A stretch of 64,000 bases of DNA. Origin: Perkinsus olseni. Its lineage: Eukaryota > Perkinsozoa > Perkinsida > Perkinsidae. The notes under the pieces were generated by a model. The model worked only from the letters and a program-made list of their open reading frames with translations. It ran no database searches and was not told where the DNA came from. Made by a program: the position numbers and the translations under genes. Below are positions 1-10,703 of the stretch, piece after piece. The stretch's first letter is position 1, and every line of letters starts with the position of its first letter. The stretch covers positions 41,141 through 105,140 of the forward strand of contig JABANP010000152.1 in NCBI GenBank assembly GCA_013115135.1, read 5' to 3'.

Positions 1-179
1 GTGCTCACATCGTAGATCTTACTCATTCTCACCGGCTCGATATAGTAACGGTTATCGTTGGCGACGGGTGAGCCGAAGAGCCATTGCACAGGTCGAGCTT
101 CGGGTAGGGATTGACTACCGTGAGATGGACCGATCGTCAGGTAGATGAGGACTATGCCGAGGTGGCTCATGGTCGTCAT
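1..179 (-). CDS. Secreted protein, N-terminal part only (runs off window start)
   Basis: An open frame starts at ATG 179 on the minus strand (a second Met lies at 170) and stays open to the window edge, about 59 codons. It begins with a short polar stretch, then a hydrophobic run (LGIVLIYLTIG) followed by Ser/Gly, which reads as a cleavable signal peptide. The rest (SLPEARPVQWLFGSP and on) resembles no family I recognise. The small secreted proteins at 33.6-37.4 kb show the same style of N-terminus, but no sequence homology is visible in this fragment. The function is unknown, and the gene call rests only on the open frame and signal-like start. Confidence 0.4.
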   Translation of the reverse strand, partial: MTTMSHLGIVLIYLTIGPSHGSQSLPEARPVQWLFGSPVANDNRYYIEPVRMSKIYDVS

Positions 180-520
180 GAATAACGAGAACTGAAGGGT
201 CGGAGGTCGAGGGACTGTGAAATCGGTGGGATTCTATAAGTGCAGGAAGCGAGGGATTCATGGAATTTCAGACACGCTCGATACAGAAGGCGAGCGAGTA
301 TGGGTACTCAACTTTCCTGCCAGGAAATTCCTGGGCTACGGATTGAGCTTGCAAGGTAGCGAGAGTGAAATCTCGGAGGATCAGGGAGTCGATGCGCACC
401 AAATGGAATTTCCATGATGCAGAGGTTGGGAGTGTGAACAGCATGTGGCAGGGTTTCAACTGTGAAGTCTGCTCCTGCAGCAAGACTTCTGGTCATTTCC
501 TCGATTGCATTGTCGGAGCC

Positions 521-650
521 GCACCAAACTATGTTTGGTGCCTACCAGTGGTACTGAGACTCTCAGTCTGAGAGTAGTGGTAGGCTCCTACCACTACTGT
601 TCAGCAGTTGAAGTTCTACCAGTACTAGGTACCAGTACTGTTCAGCAGGG
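521..650. repeat. Cluster of short perfect hairpins
   Basis: Three perfect inverted repeats lie almost end to end: 521-541 (9-bp arms, 3-nt loop), 553-567 (7-bp arms, 1-nt loop) and 573-598 (12-bp arms, 2-nt loop). They are followed by direct copies of TACCAGTACT and CTGTTCAGCAG up to about 650. No gene is recognisable in 180-1213. The cluster could be a small non-autonomous element or a structured RNA; no promoter or target-site duplication is visible. Confidence 0.6.
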
Positions 651-977
651 TAACAGAGACTGCCTGACTCTGGGTCCACAACAGGCCAAGGCAGAGGTCT
701 CTGGTGTCTTGCCTCCACATCCAGGGAACGGAAGGCTGGGTTGAGCGTCCTTCAGCACTACATCTACTTGTAATTCTTCAGTTTCTCATGGTTGCAGTTC
801 AGTAACGCCTGCGCTATTGAAGCACCTCGTGGGCCACGAGTAGTGGCGCGCTCCGTGCGCACGCATCTCTGCTTACAAGTTGTGAGTCACAACGGATCCG
901 ATGCAACTCGGCAGGGACGAGCCATGGACTCCGTATGGGTCATGGCCTGTGGCTGTCAGCCATTGGGCGGAACGCTT

Positions 978-1017
978 CCCTTCCAATGGGTGCTTTCGAA
1001 AGCACCCATTGGAAGGG
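978..1017. repeat. 40-bp perfect palindrome
   Basis: Bases 978-1017 are a perfect palindrome with no spacer, centred on TTCGAA at 995-1000, each arm reading CCCTTCCAATGGGTGCTTTC. It can form a 20-bp hairpin or cruciform. It lies about 200 bp upstream of the p25-alpha gene, in sequence with no recognised coding potential. Confidence 0.85.
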
Positions 1018-1213
1018 GAAAATCCATCCATTTTCATTGACGAAGGGCCAGTTTCTTCATTGGAATTAGGAAGCACTGCTTTCTAATCGGCAATTAAGAA
1101 AACTTCTATCGCAAGTTGCGAGTCGCAACATGTTCAATCTGCACGGTGACACAAGACGATGACTCAAGTGGCGATACTCCGAAGCAGGACGATTTTTTAG
1201 TAATTATACATGA

Positions 1214-3024
1214 ATGGCAGCATCCAGCCTTCTGGCGGTGTACAAGACCTTCACGGGTGGGCGGGAGAGTATCTTGGGTTGAACAACGCAGGATACAGAG
1301 TATGTCAAGAAGATATCAGCTGCCTCATTTAGGTGGAGATACATTGATGGACGGTCGGCAGTTTGCCAAATTCTGCAGGAGCTGCCAGCTCATCGATGAC
1401 CAAGCCCTCACCTTGAACGATATTGATATCGTTTTCGCTAAAGTAGGCCCCGGCTCATCACTTTGCAGATTCTGGTGGCCGCCAATAGTGTAGTAGGTTC
1501 GGTTCCGAGGAGAGCGAAAAATTGAATTTGGGCAGCTGATTGAAGCCTTAGCTGAGGTGAGGGTCGGAAGGTGTGGCAGGGAGCAGCGGTTTTTTACTTA
1601 TTGTTTTTCTGCTCATCCATCGCGGAATCCATATCAGATAGCAGATCGTCTCCACCAACCGGTATCATGGGTTGAAGAAAGAGTCCTGCACTTTAATGAA
1701 CAAGTTACTCAGGGGAGAGCCGCCACAGCAGCAACGTCCCGACCCTTTACTAGTGAGCTTCCCTCTGCGGCATCTACTGCGGATTATTTCTCTCCGCCCA
1801 GTGGCGCTCTTCAGAATTGCGCACCCATGGGTCGCCTTCGGTCGCCGAGGCGTTGCCTTTCGCTAAGTCCATGCCCGATGCTGGCTCAGTTGAGAAGGTG
1901 AGATTGCTGGCTAGTGGTATGATCCTCAGCGGATATCGTCAAGCTCCTTGATGTCCGGTGGGTGCCTCTCTTCCACCACTGGCTTCTTCTCAGCACGAGC
2001 GAGGCCCTGAGAGATTCTTCTACGACCAGTCCACGTACACCGGAGTAGACATCTCTCCGACTTGCCGCTTTGACCTTCAGAGCTCAGGTGTGGCGACATG
2101 GCGGACCCAAGACCTACGATGGCGACCATCTGAATCTCAAGACGATGGTCAAGGTGTGAGCGATGCTGCCGACTGTTCAGTCATCGTCGACCTCAGAATC
2201 GCACGGCCCAGCCGCCTCCTCGTCCGAGGGCTATGAGTGCCTATGGTTCCACGACTGGGACTATCGTACACTCCAAGGCCGACCGAATCGTGACTCGGAG
2301 CAGTCCTGGTAGCGCCCTGAGCACCCCTCGTGGAGGTCCCAGTGGGAGCAGGCCCTCTGATGAAGGGCGAGAGAACCGTAAAATTTTTCTGGTGAGGGAG
2401 GCAACGATAATGCTAGTCGCTTATCACGGCTGTCTTTGTGTAGACTCCGGACACCGCGTGGAGTAAAAGCACCGATGCCAGCACAGGAGCTTCGGATTGC
2501 AGGGTAGGTCTTGAGGAGGTATTCGCAGGAAAGGCTGCCTTCCTAGGTCCGCGGCCCGGAAAGGTTCTACTATGATACGTCTACCTACACTGGAGTAAGT
2601 TTTCGGCAAAGCAATCAGTTTTTGAGGAGCCTTATGAACGGAAGCTATCGGAGCTGTGCAGGTCCACAAGGCTGGTGGCCCTGAAGTCGTTGATGACCGT
2701 ACCAAGGAGCTGAAGAACTTGGTCAAAGTGAGAATGCAATAGCGCACCGGGCTCCGGTGCTTAAGGCGGCACTCGATGTCATCATTCAGCGGCGGACAAC
2801 TACTGTCGCGCTAGCCGGAAGCGAGGAAGATGGCGAGAATGGTGCGCAGAAAAGCGCTCGAACCAGTCGTCGGAAAACCGCCCCTGCTACCAAAGTAGGG
2901 CAGTTGTTGACTTGCTCACGAGCGCTCTATTACCTACACTGTGTGCCAGGCAGTCGGCCCTGAGCGATTCTTCCATGATCATGGGACATACACTGGAATA
3001 CATCGCGAGAAGGCCGCCCAATAG
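1214..3024 (+). CDS. p25-alpha (TPPP-like) domain protein, multi-exon
   Basis: Joining short GT-AG introns gives a clear p25-alpha fold. Exon 1 (1214-1256) starts MAASSLLAVYKTF. Exon 2 (1333-1442) encodes MDGRQFAKFCRSC and LNDIDIVFAK, and exon 3 (1497-1556) encodes RKIEFGQLIEALAE; both follow the order and spacing of the p25-alpha core. The introns at 1257-1332 and 1443-1496 join these exons in frame. Further downstream, a block ending in the motif (F/Y)(F/Y)(Y/H)D-x-x-TYTG recurs three times (near 2010, 2560 and 2965), twice followed by (W/H)(R/K)(H/A)GGP. This resembles the TYTG segment of TPPP proteins. Known family members bind or bundle microtubules and are common in flagellated protists. 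Exon joins after 1556 are less certain; the last frame stops at TAG 3022-3024. Confidence 0.7.
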
Positions 3025-3188
3025 ATTCTCTCTGATCTGCATGCTACTCTCAGTCGCGATCAGTATATATATAATAGTGCTTGCATGCTCTGGTGGAACA
3101 CCGAATGGTTTGTCGGAGGGGCATACGTGTTGAGTGACTCAGTAAGTTAGGCGGCTTCTACAGTTCTCGAGTTCGGTCTCTCAACCTA

Positions 3189-4065
3189 ATGAGTAGCCTG
3201 CAGTCTACACCAGTGTTCAACTCATCATTCGCTCTGCGTTCTGGTCCGTCGCCCTTTCAGCCCGAAACTGCGGCCTTGGCTGCAGCGGAGAGGGTGAGTT
3301 AAAACTTCTGGGCATTCCTTAGTGAACCCCTATCCCTCGGATGGGTCAAGTCTCTTGTAGGTCCTCAGCGCAGTCGCCCGCGGTGATATCGAGACGGTAG
3401 AGGAGGAAGTTAGCAATGAGGTGAGGAATTTCAGACGCTGAAATTCAGTGCAGACTAATTTGATTAGAAGGGACCGCGCTAGTCTGAGTTATTGCTAGGC
3501 CTCTCTGGGAGGTGTGCGTGGCGTATATAACTCCCGAGGGCAATCCTGCATGCATGTAGCAGCCGCCTATGGCAGTACAGAGATGATCGAATGGCTGTCC
3601 GATTCTGGGTGCAAGTGAGCTATTCGCCTGGATCCGTCCTTCTTTGATGCTTTGTATGCCGCTCCGTTAACTTCCTTCAGTCCCTCGGAGGCTCTGGCTC
3701 AAGTAGGACTTACTCCTCTACACATAGCAGTGCTCAATGGGAGACCTGATACTGTCAGAGTGAGGATTCAGAATTTATTGGAATATAGCAGCTCCTAGTT
3801 TCGATCTAGGGACCTTTGGGTTATGAGCCCAACACGCTATCCACTGCGCCAAGCTGCTTAATAATTTACACGAGTTCACAATTGCTTTCAGGCGTTAATA
3901 AAGGCTGGTGCTAACATTAACGCGAAGGATTCTTCTGGAATGACTCCTCTCTCGTGCGCATCTCTATTGACGGAGTCAAATGTGACAGAAATTGAGAACG
4001 CTCGGGCTACATGCAAGAAAATTCTCCTGGCAAATGGTGCTCAGACAATTAGATCGATTTCATAG
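3189..4065 (+). CDS. Ankyrin-repeat protein, five exons
   Basis: Exons 3189-3293, 3361-3420, 3499-3614, 3681-3759 and 3892-4065 join in a single frame across GT-AG introns and give a protein of about 180 residues. The N-terminus is Ser/Pro-rich (MSSLQSTPVF). Ankyrin-type helix pairs follow: SCMHVAAAYGSTEMIEWL, then GLTPLHIAVLNGRPDTVR continued across intron 4 by ALIKAGANINAKDSSGMTPL, and a last partial repeat before the stop. Ankyrin repeats are protein-interaction modules; no partner domain is present, so the role is unknown. Intron 4 (3760-3891) is unusual because it contains a full tRNA gene on the opposite strand. Confidence 0.8.
3787..3858 (-). tRNA. tRNA-Met (CAT), nested antisense in an ankyrin-gene intron
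   Basis: Read on the minus strand, the 72 nt fold into a complete cloverleaf. The 7-bp acceptor stem is AGCAGCT/AGCTGCT and the D-arm carries GCGCAGTGGATAGCG. A 5-bp anticodon stem (TTGGG/CCCAA) holds loop CTCATAA with anticodon CAT, and the 5-bp T stem (CCTAG/CTAGG) closes loop ATCGAAA. No CCA is encoded, as usual in nuclear tRNA genes. The T loop starts ATC rather than TTC, a deviation that leaves some doubt about function. The whole gene sits inside intron 4 of the ankyrin gene. Confidence 0.85.
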
Positions 4066-5027
4066 TCTGGTTTTAGTTTGGTCTTGAGTTCATGAGTTAT
4101 CTCTATTCACGGCGCTCCACACACCACTCCCGAAAATCGGTTGCAGAGAGCTATGCAGCACGAGCATTGACACACTGCCTGGCGAGATTGTTTGATTCCA
4201 ACTTGGAGGCGCAAGGCGGCAGTGTCTGGCCACATGCGATCCACCTGTGCATACGTTCTTCCCGCATCCGTGTCATGGTATTAGTTGGACGGAACGTATG
4301 GTGGAGGATAAGTGAGCAAGCGCACAATTCTTCGACCATGGCCTCGAGGAGCGATTGAGTTGTCATGAAGCACCCTAGAGGCTGGAATCCCGCTAATCAC
4401 ACTTAAAGCTCCCCAATTCAATCAGCGATAACATTTGGGAGGTACCAGTTGGTCGAAAAAGACCTTCGAAGAAAGTTGACAACCTTCCAGTAGAGGGCTT
4501 GCACCCGAAGATTGAGCAGCTTACCAGCGGACGGTTCACTGGTGCACAACTCTGCGACCAATCGCCTTCTCTTCACATGACGGAGAACATTACCGATCAG
4601 AGAGTCCCACCGTTTCAAGCGGGAAAGTAACGATGCAATTGCACGGAGCGGCGTACGAAGGATGCTTCAGCGTGAGTTCAAAGAGTAACTGACAACGGCC
4701 TCACAGGCCGACAGCACCTCGGGCGCGATCACTGGATGCGGATAGATCGAGTCCCCTCTTGAATGGGAGTCACTATTCTATTAGGACTAACATCATGGCT
4801 CGCTTCAACGCGCCATAGGCGCGATAATCAAACTGGGCAGTCGTACTATCCATCTCAGAACAGATTATAAACGACTGAACACAACTTGCGAGTAGCTTTC
4901 AAAATGTATGTATAACATTGCTCAACAACTTGCCATCAAACGGAGTTCCCGTATGGATGGTCTTCATGAATGCATGTGGTACCAAGGCATCAACAGACGC
5001 CACTTGGAAAATCGGGTAGCTCATGAG
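4066..5027. other. Stretch without a recognised gene
   Basis: Two minus-strand open frames, 4418-4618 (rich in Arg/Lys/Leu) and 4151-4366, could be exons of one small gene but show no known motif and no clear splice junction. Nothing else is recognised. They are not called as a gene. Confidence 0.3.
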
Positions 5028-5645
5028 CTAGCCCTGAACTTGTAGGTACGGATGCTGCTTTCGGAGACTAGAAGCCGCTTTTAGGCCAGAAGCAACAGCT
5101 CCGGCCGTCGGCTCCTCGTCGTACTCGTCATCACTTTCGTTGTCAGGTAGTCTGCTGACAGCGGGGTGCCTCAGGTTCTCGTGCAAAGCCTTGTGGAGCG
5201 GGGGAGGCTTGATAGATGGCACTGCAGGGATAGAAGGCACTGCCGGGATAGAAGGCACTGCCGGGATAGAAGGCGTCGGCGGGAAGGTGATCTTAGGTAT
5301 GGTGACTGACGGCAGCGTGATGGTCGGAATAGTGATTGTGCTAGTAGTACTAGCTGTGGTAGTGGACGCCCTAGTAGTGGCTGTCGTAGAAGCGGTGGTG
5401 GTTGTCGTAGAAGCGGTGGTGGTACTGGTAGTGGTAGAAGGTGCCTTTGTGGTCGTCGGAGAAGGGCGAGCCGTAGTAGTACTGCTAGGGCTGACTGTCG
5501 TACTAGTCGTAGTAGAGGGACGAGCGGTCGTGGTGGTGGTAACACTAGCCGGCCGGGCCGTCGTGGTGGGAGTCTTGCTGTTAGATCCACACCCCTGCAG
5601 GGCAATGGCAGCTAGGGCGCACGTGAAAGCAGCAGCGTAATGCAT
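5028..5645 (-). CDS. Secreted Thr-rich mucin-like protein with PSIPAV repeats
   Basis: A single uninterrupted 205-residue frame. Residues 1-19 form a signal peptide ending in an Ala-rich stretch before a Cys (ALQGCGSN). Residues 25-105 are dominated by Thr with Ser, Ala and Pro (TTTTARPSTTTSTT style), typical of heavily O-glycosylated linkers. Next come an Ile/Thr/Pro region and three tandem copies of the six-residue unit PSIPAV, then a charged tail with DNESDDEYDEE. There is no GPI-like hydrophobic C-terminus, so the product is more likely secreted than anchored. The opposite strand also stays open (a Val-rich frame), but that is the expected shadow of a Thr-repeat. The role is probably at the cell surface or outside the cell; the family is unknown. 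Confidence 0.65.
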   Translation of the reverse strand: MHYAAAFTCALAAIALQGCGSNSKTPTTTARPASVTTTTTARPSTTTSTTVSPSSTTTARPSPTTTKAPSTTTSTTTASTTTTTASTTATTRASTTTASTTSTITIPTITLPSVTIPKITFPPTPSIPAVPSIPAVPSIPAVPSIKPPPLHKALHENLRHPAVSRLPDNESDDEYDEEPTAGAVASGLKAASSLRKQHPYLQVQG

Positions 5646-6324
5646 GAGACGAAATGGAAAGGTTAAAGAGGCCTACATCACAGAAGTGTGAGGAAATTCC
5701 TAAGTAAAGAGCTCCTGGCGATCGTCGAAGGTCCGTTCATTTTAGGGCGAAAGCGAAATGATTTTGGGTGAACGCGAAGTAATTTCGGGCGCCGTCGAGA
5801 TTTTTCATGGCGAGCGAGGACGCGGCCGCGGCGCGCGCAGAGTGACTGAACCTGGAAAAGGAAGTGAGCATCCGATCACGCCGAGTGTCGTGCTTGTAGT
5901 CTTTTAGAAGAGGCACCAGTAGAATGTATACACCCAGTTGTATTATCTTCGACGACGTGGCATATCGGATGAGGAATCCCCTCGGACGTCGTGCCAGAGA
6001 ACATCAACTTTACAATCGATGGTCGTCTTTTGCATCGCGATGTTCCGAAGTACTTTGGAAATCACCGCTGAATAGTATTTCTCGCCAGACTCCTCTCACG
6101 GCCCTTCTGCCGCGACCGCCGCCACCTCGGATGGCGTTGTGCACGCTAGAGCCATCTCTGAGGAGTTCTGCTCAGCTCTAGGTTGACGCATGTCTCCTGT
6201 GAAAAGTAAGATACGCCTTTCAGGAATGACCGCCGTGTCCTGATGATGATGATAGCGAACAATACAGCTGCGTGATGAAGATCTCCTCGTGAAAAATTTC
6301 GCAGTATTTCCTTTATCATCGCCA
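5646..6324. other. Intergenic stretch with a possible terminal exon
   Basis: A plus-strand frame ending at TGA 6069-6071 reads VVPENINFTIDGRLLHRDV and could be the last exon of a small unknown gene entering from an acceptor near 5970. No upstream exon could be joined. The rest of the stretch holds nothing recognised before the macro-domain gene. Confidence 0.25.
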
Positions 6325-7245
6325 ATGTCAGTCAAAAGTCGAATCTCAATTGTCGTAGCGGATATAACCAAGCTGGAAGGCGTCCAGGCCATCGTCAACG
6401 CTGGTACTACAGAGGCGTCTGGCGACTCTAGGCCAGTTCCGATCGCATTCTCTTCAGCCAACTCGTCCCTTCTGGGAGGCGGTGGCGTTGATGGTGCTAT
6501 CCATCGGGCCGCTGGCCCCGAGCTCAAGCGCTATTGTGAGCGTGAGTTCGAAGGCCCCAAGAGATGCCCCACAGGAGGAAGTAGAATCACTCCCGCCTTC
6601 AACCTGAAGCACTGCGAACAGTAGGAGATCTAGTGCCTGGTAGTAGTAGTAGCAGTCCGTCGATTTCTCGCTCTGCTCAGTGTCATCCATACCGTTGGAC
6701 CGGTGTGGCATGGCGGTAGCAGGAGGGAGCCGGAGTTGCTGAAAAGCTGCTATCAGACTTCACTGCAGCTTGCCACTGAGAACGATGTAGCGATGAGTCT
6801 GGGAGAATCCAGTTGAGTTCTTCGTTATTCTTCGTAAAATGCGATCTCTGGGCGGCCCGTTTCGGTCAGCCAAATCTGACTGATTTCTCGGAAAACATTC
6901 AATGAAAATGGGCCAATGAAAACATTCAGACTGAAAATTTCAGTTTGTCTGGTGAGTGGACTCTTTCCCGGTATTCAGTTCCTGGCTTCAGATTGATTCG
7001 ATAGCCTTCCCAGGCATATCAACCGGCATTTATGGATACCCATTGGACGAGGCATCGAGGGAGGCGGGTATCTTAGCTTGACGCGTGCATGATTCACGTG
7101 GAAGTCACTTTGGCTTCTCTGCTCAGTCGGCACCGTCGTAGATTATCTCAAGTCTCATTCAAAACCTTCAAAGGTCGTCTTCTGCGCCTTCGCCGAAGAG
7201 AACGCCGAGAGCCTGAAGAAGGCCCTCGATGCAATTACTGACTGA
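6325..7245 (+). CDS. Macro-domain protein (ADP-ribose binding/hydrolase, MacroD type)
   Basis: Five exons join in frame: 6325-6403, 6458-6620, 6681-6786, 6992-7067 and 7127-7245. The introns are 54, 60, 205 and 59 nt, all GT-AG. The product, about 180 residues, is a stand-alone macro domain. It has the opening strand [20 protein letters not shown], the ADP-ribose-binding loop [19 protein letters not shown] (joined across intron 1), ITPAFNL followed by VIHTVGPVW (across intron 2), and the second loop [15 protein letters not shown]. MacroD-type enzymes remove ADP-ribose from proteins or deacetylate O-acetyl-ADP-ribose, and the Asn-Ala-Ala-Asn and GGGGVDGAI signatures fit an active member. An earlier in-frame Met at 6289 is possible; 6325 is preferred because it lies close to the domain start. 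Confidence 0.85.
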
Positions 7246-7763
7246 AGTGTACTGAATTTTTCTGCACTCCCGCCCTTTTGCGTTCGCAGTTGATCATCTT
7301 CCTCCCATCGCGACAGGTCCGTGCATTCCTTGCTCCTGCAGATACGCATTCGAGTATTTTCTTTATCAGTCTGTTGATGAGAGCTCCTGATCGCCTGCCC
7401 TCACGCGGGAATCCTGCGTGTCACTTCGTTCCCGGTAGGATCGTGACGATGCGTGGAGCCTCCACGGTGGAGGTACTGCAATATTCGCTGAGGTGAATCG
7501 GTGTATAAAGTATGTCATCAAATCTTCCCTTTGAACTTTGCTCATTCTAAACGAAGTTGATGCGAGCTGTATCGGTGGAGCTCGTCGTTTCGCTAGATGG
7601 TCGGCAACGGTAGCGATTTGACTAATATGGTCCGTTGTTCGACGGTATGCATCCCCGCTAGCCGTGGATGTCCAGCCTGAGTGTGTTTCCAACCCTCACA
7701 GTTTTTGTTCGGGTATATCCTCAGTTGGATAAAGTTCCTGCCTGCGCAGTTATTTTACGTTGA
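7246..7763. other. Intergenic, nothing recognised
   Basis: No frame here shows a known motif or joins to a neighbour. It probably holds the 3' end of the macro-domain transcript and the promoter of the first transporter. Confidence 0.4.
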
Positions 7764-9090
7764 ATGACTGAACTCAGATCGACAGGCGACGTCTATAAGG
7801 ACCCTTCTGGTAGCACTGCTAGTGAGGCCCCCATCAACAGCAAGGATCAAATATCTTTCAGCGTCGAGAGAGAACGTCGTGGTACGGTCCTTTCTGGATG
7901 GTCGGTCATGGCCAACTCCATGATCGGCACAGGTGTACTCGGTCTCGCTTCGGCTTTCGCCAGCTCCGGGTGGGTCCTGGGATTCTCCCTCATGTTCATG
8001 GCCGGCTTCCTCGCCATTTTCAGCCTACACCTTCTGAACATATTAGCCATGAAGTTTCCGGATCGCGACGTGAGTTACTACACCGTGGCCGAAGCTTATG
8101 CTCCCTGGTCGAGGTGGATTGTCGATATCACTATCGTTGTCAAGTGCTTCGGTGTGGCAGTCTCCTATCTGCAGGTGGCCGGGGACGTCTTGTCCTCTCT
8201 TATCATCCACTGGATTACCTCTACCACCGTCACCCCCTTCCTCGTAAGGGCCCTTGTTATCGCTGGCTCCGGGCTACTCATGGCTCCAGTCTGCATGGCG
8301 AAGAGTGTCAAGAACACTTTCATCACTAATGTGCTCGCTGTTGTGACCATTGGCTACTGCGTTATCCTAGGCATCATCTACGCAGACCCGAGTGCCGGTG
8401 ATGACAGTGCCGGTATCCCCGAAGGCTCGTCCGTAGCCTCAGTATTGGCCAAGCTACCGATCTTCATCTTCGCCTTCACCTGCCACCAGAACATGTTTCT
8501 CACCGCGAACGATCTCAAGCGTCGAACTCAGAAGCACCTGGATATCATCATTGTGGCTGCGGAGTCCACGGCCATGCTGCTATACATCCCGGCCGTCATT
8601 TTTCCTTATCTCACTTACGGCTCAGCTGCCCGGGCCAACTTCATGCTCAACATCGACCTCGGTTATGTACCAGTACAAATTGGTTACATTGCGCTTGCCA
8701 TTGGCGTATTATGCTCTTACACCCTTCAAGTCGTTCCCACCATCAGGTCGTTGATTGTTCTGGTAACTCGTGATAAGGAAGATCAACTATCAACAGTAAA
8801 GAGGCGCATTCTCTTCTATTCAGTCGCCGCACTGTGTCAGCTGGCGCCTGTTGCAACCGCTGTAGCGGTGAGGTCATTGGGTGTTACATTTTCCTTTTGT
8901 TGGCATCATTGGTTCGAATACGATATCCTACATCATGCCGTCCTTTTTGTTCTGTACAATGTATCGTAAAACTAAGCTCCGTAAGGATGCCAAGTATGTC
9001 ATGTCTTCGCTACTACTGCTACTATCCCTAGTCCTTGTCCCCGTTTGCATCGGCTCACTCATTCAGCAGATCATTACAGGGAAGATCTGA
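7764..9090 (+). CDS. Amino-acid transporter, AAAP/SLC38-type, copy 1 (one frameshift)
   Basis: An intronless frame of about 440 residues. After a polar N-terminus, the first membrane helix carries the family signature (VMANSMIGTGVLGLASAF). About eleven hydrophobic segments follow, including SYYTVAEAYAPWSRWIVDI and IFAFTCHQNMFLTANDLK, which matches the conserved intracellular region. AAAP carriers move neutral or cationic amino acids across plasma or lysosomal membranes; the substrate cannot be read from the sequence. Compared with copy 2, the run TTTT at 8895-8898 has one T too many. That shifts the frame so that the first ORF ends at 8969, and the correct frame (VGIIGSNTISYIMPSFL) runs on to 9090. 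The rest of the gene is intact, so a sequence error is as likely as a real mutation. Confidence 0.85.
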
Positions 9091-10703
9091 TCGGAGTCTG
9101 ACTTTCAAGTCGCCGAAAACGTCTGTCCTCCGGTGTGCCCTTCTGTTTCGCAAACCCAAAGCTGCGTCTTATATTCAGAGGCCCCGCACCATCTAGTCGA
9201 CTTTCTTAGAGTCGACTCATCTAGTCATTCCCTTGTCACACTAGCCCTCCGAGAGTACTACTAAACCACGGGGGTGAAAGTTCTGTTATACTGCTACGTT
9301 GCGTCGTCAAAGGGCTCGTTATCGCCCGCATACGACCCTTCCCTAGGGTTCCTTTCCCCTGGGAAGCTTCCACCTCTACTGCCACTGCAATGCTACCAGT
9401 CTTGTCGAATCGATTATCCGTGCTTGCTCAAGCAGCGGCGCAAAAGTCTTGGCGAGTTTCGCAGTGTCCTCCCGTCCCGTGTTACGGTGACTCTTTGATG
9501 GGGTGTCGTCGTATCTGTGATGGTGATCTTCGACTGTTGGAGACGGTGGACAATCACCCTGATCAGTCCTGCGTTATCAAGTCCTCCATTCTTACGTGTC
9601 TCGTCATTGGGGTAGGATGCATGGTCTCTTTACAGTCTCCCACTTTCATTGCTTCGTTGCTGTTGTCTCACATAGCACGATCTGTTGACGTTGTCGTACT
9701 GAATTTCAGACGTGGACGATATGCCCACTTCGGTGATCGTGGCCATTCTCACCGTCGACAGGTGGCGCTGGCGGTGAACCATCCCGACTTCCTGCGCCAC
9801 AGGAGGAGGCTTTGTTAAGAAACGAAGTGTGTCGTGTCCGTCTACTAATGCTGCTACTACTACTGCCGCTGCTGCGTCCGCTACTCCCACTACTACGGTT
9901 ATTAGTATTTCTACGTACTCAGATCATCGTAGGGAATATCGGATCCGGATCTTGACAGGACTGTGTTATCTTGTTGCCATCTGACTGTCGTCTATCATTC
10001 TGTCAGTCTGCTCCGCCAACCTACGAGTTCCTCCGAACTATCGGGTCACTTCATAAACTTTAGGACGGCCTTGTCTTCACATTAGTTCAATCGCAAGAGC
10101 TTTCTAAGAGAGTCACCGATAGAAGGCAGTGGTATCACCAATACCTTAGAACTCGTACACGGGCTTTTTCTGTCCTGTCCTATCCTATTCTGATGCTAAC
10201 TGAGTGTTAGTGCTGTATTTCCGGAAAATACAGCAAATAATTTCCCGTGTATGCGTTATATATGCGCCTTAGGATCCCTCACCCTGGTTACAGCACTTCT
10301 CAGCAGGGGCTCTTGGCGATTGACGCTTGGGCGGGATAAAATATTCCCCTCGGTGGTTAGCGCACCACCATCCTAACATTCATAAAGTGCTCGCTTACAA
10401 GGTCGGTGTTGCATTACACTGCTGGTTGAGTTTACTCATCACTCTTAACGTCGGCACGTGCGTTGGCGTGGTCACGGGCAGGAGCTATACTCGATTGTGT
10501 GATGGGGACAGAACGGACAGTCGCATCGCCGCGACCACCGTGATGGCCGTGGAAGGCCACCGACTTGATCCTTTGGCGGCCTTTGTTCTTAAAAATGTCG
10601 ATCTTCTGAAAGGCACACATCTTAGCGTGATTAGCTGTCAGTACACATGTGAGCTCGAATCAGTCGTTCTCGCCTTCGCAGTTGTTTCGCTTGTACACTG
10701 CTT
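9091..10703. other. Intergenic stretch between the two transporters
   Basis: About 1.6 kb without a supported gene. It contains a short simple-sequence patch of GCT/ACT triplets near 9848-9900. A 149-codon plus-strand frame (10327-10776) shows no motif and overlaps the start of copy 2 in another frame, so it is not called. Confidence 0.4.

Noticed and set aside
5140..5640. 166-codon Val-rich ORF opposite the Thr-rich gene
   Set aside because: ACN (Thr) codon repeats read as GTN-type Val codons on the other strand; the Thr-rich strand has the signal peptide.
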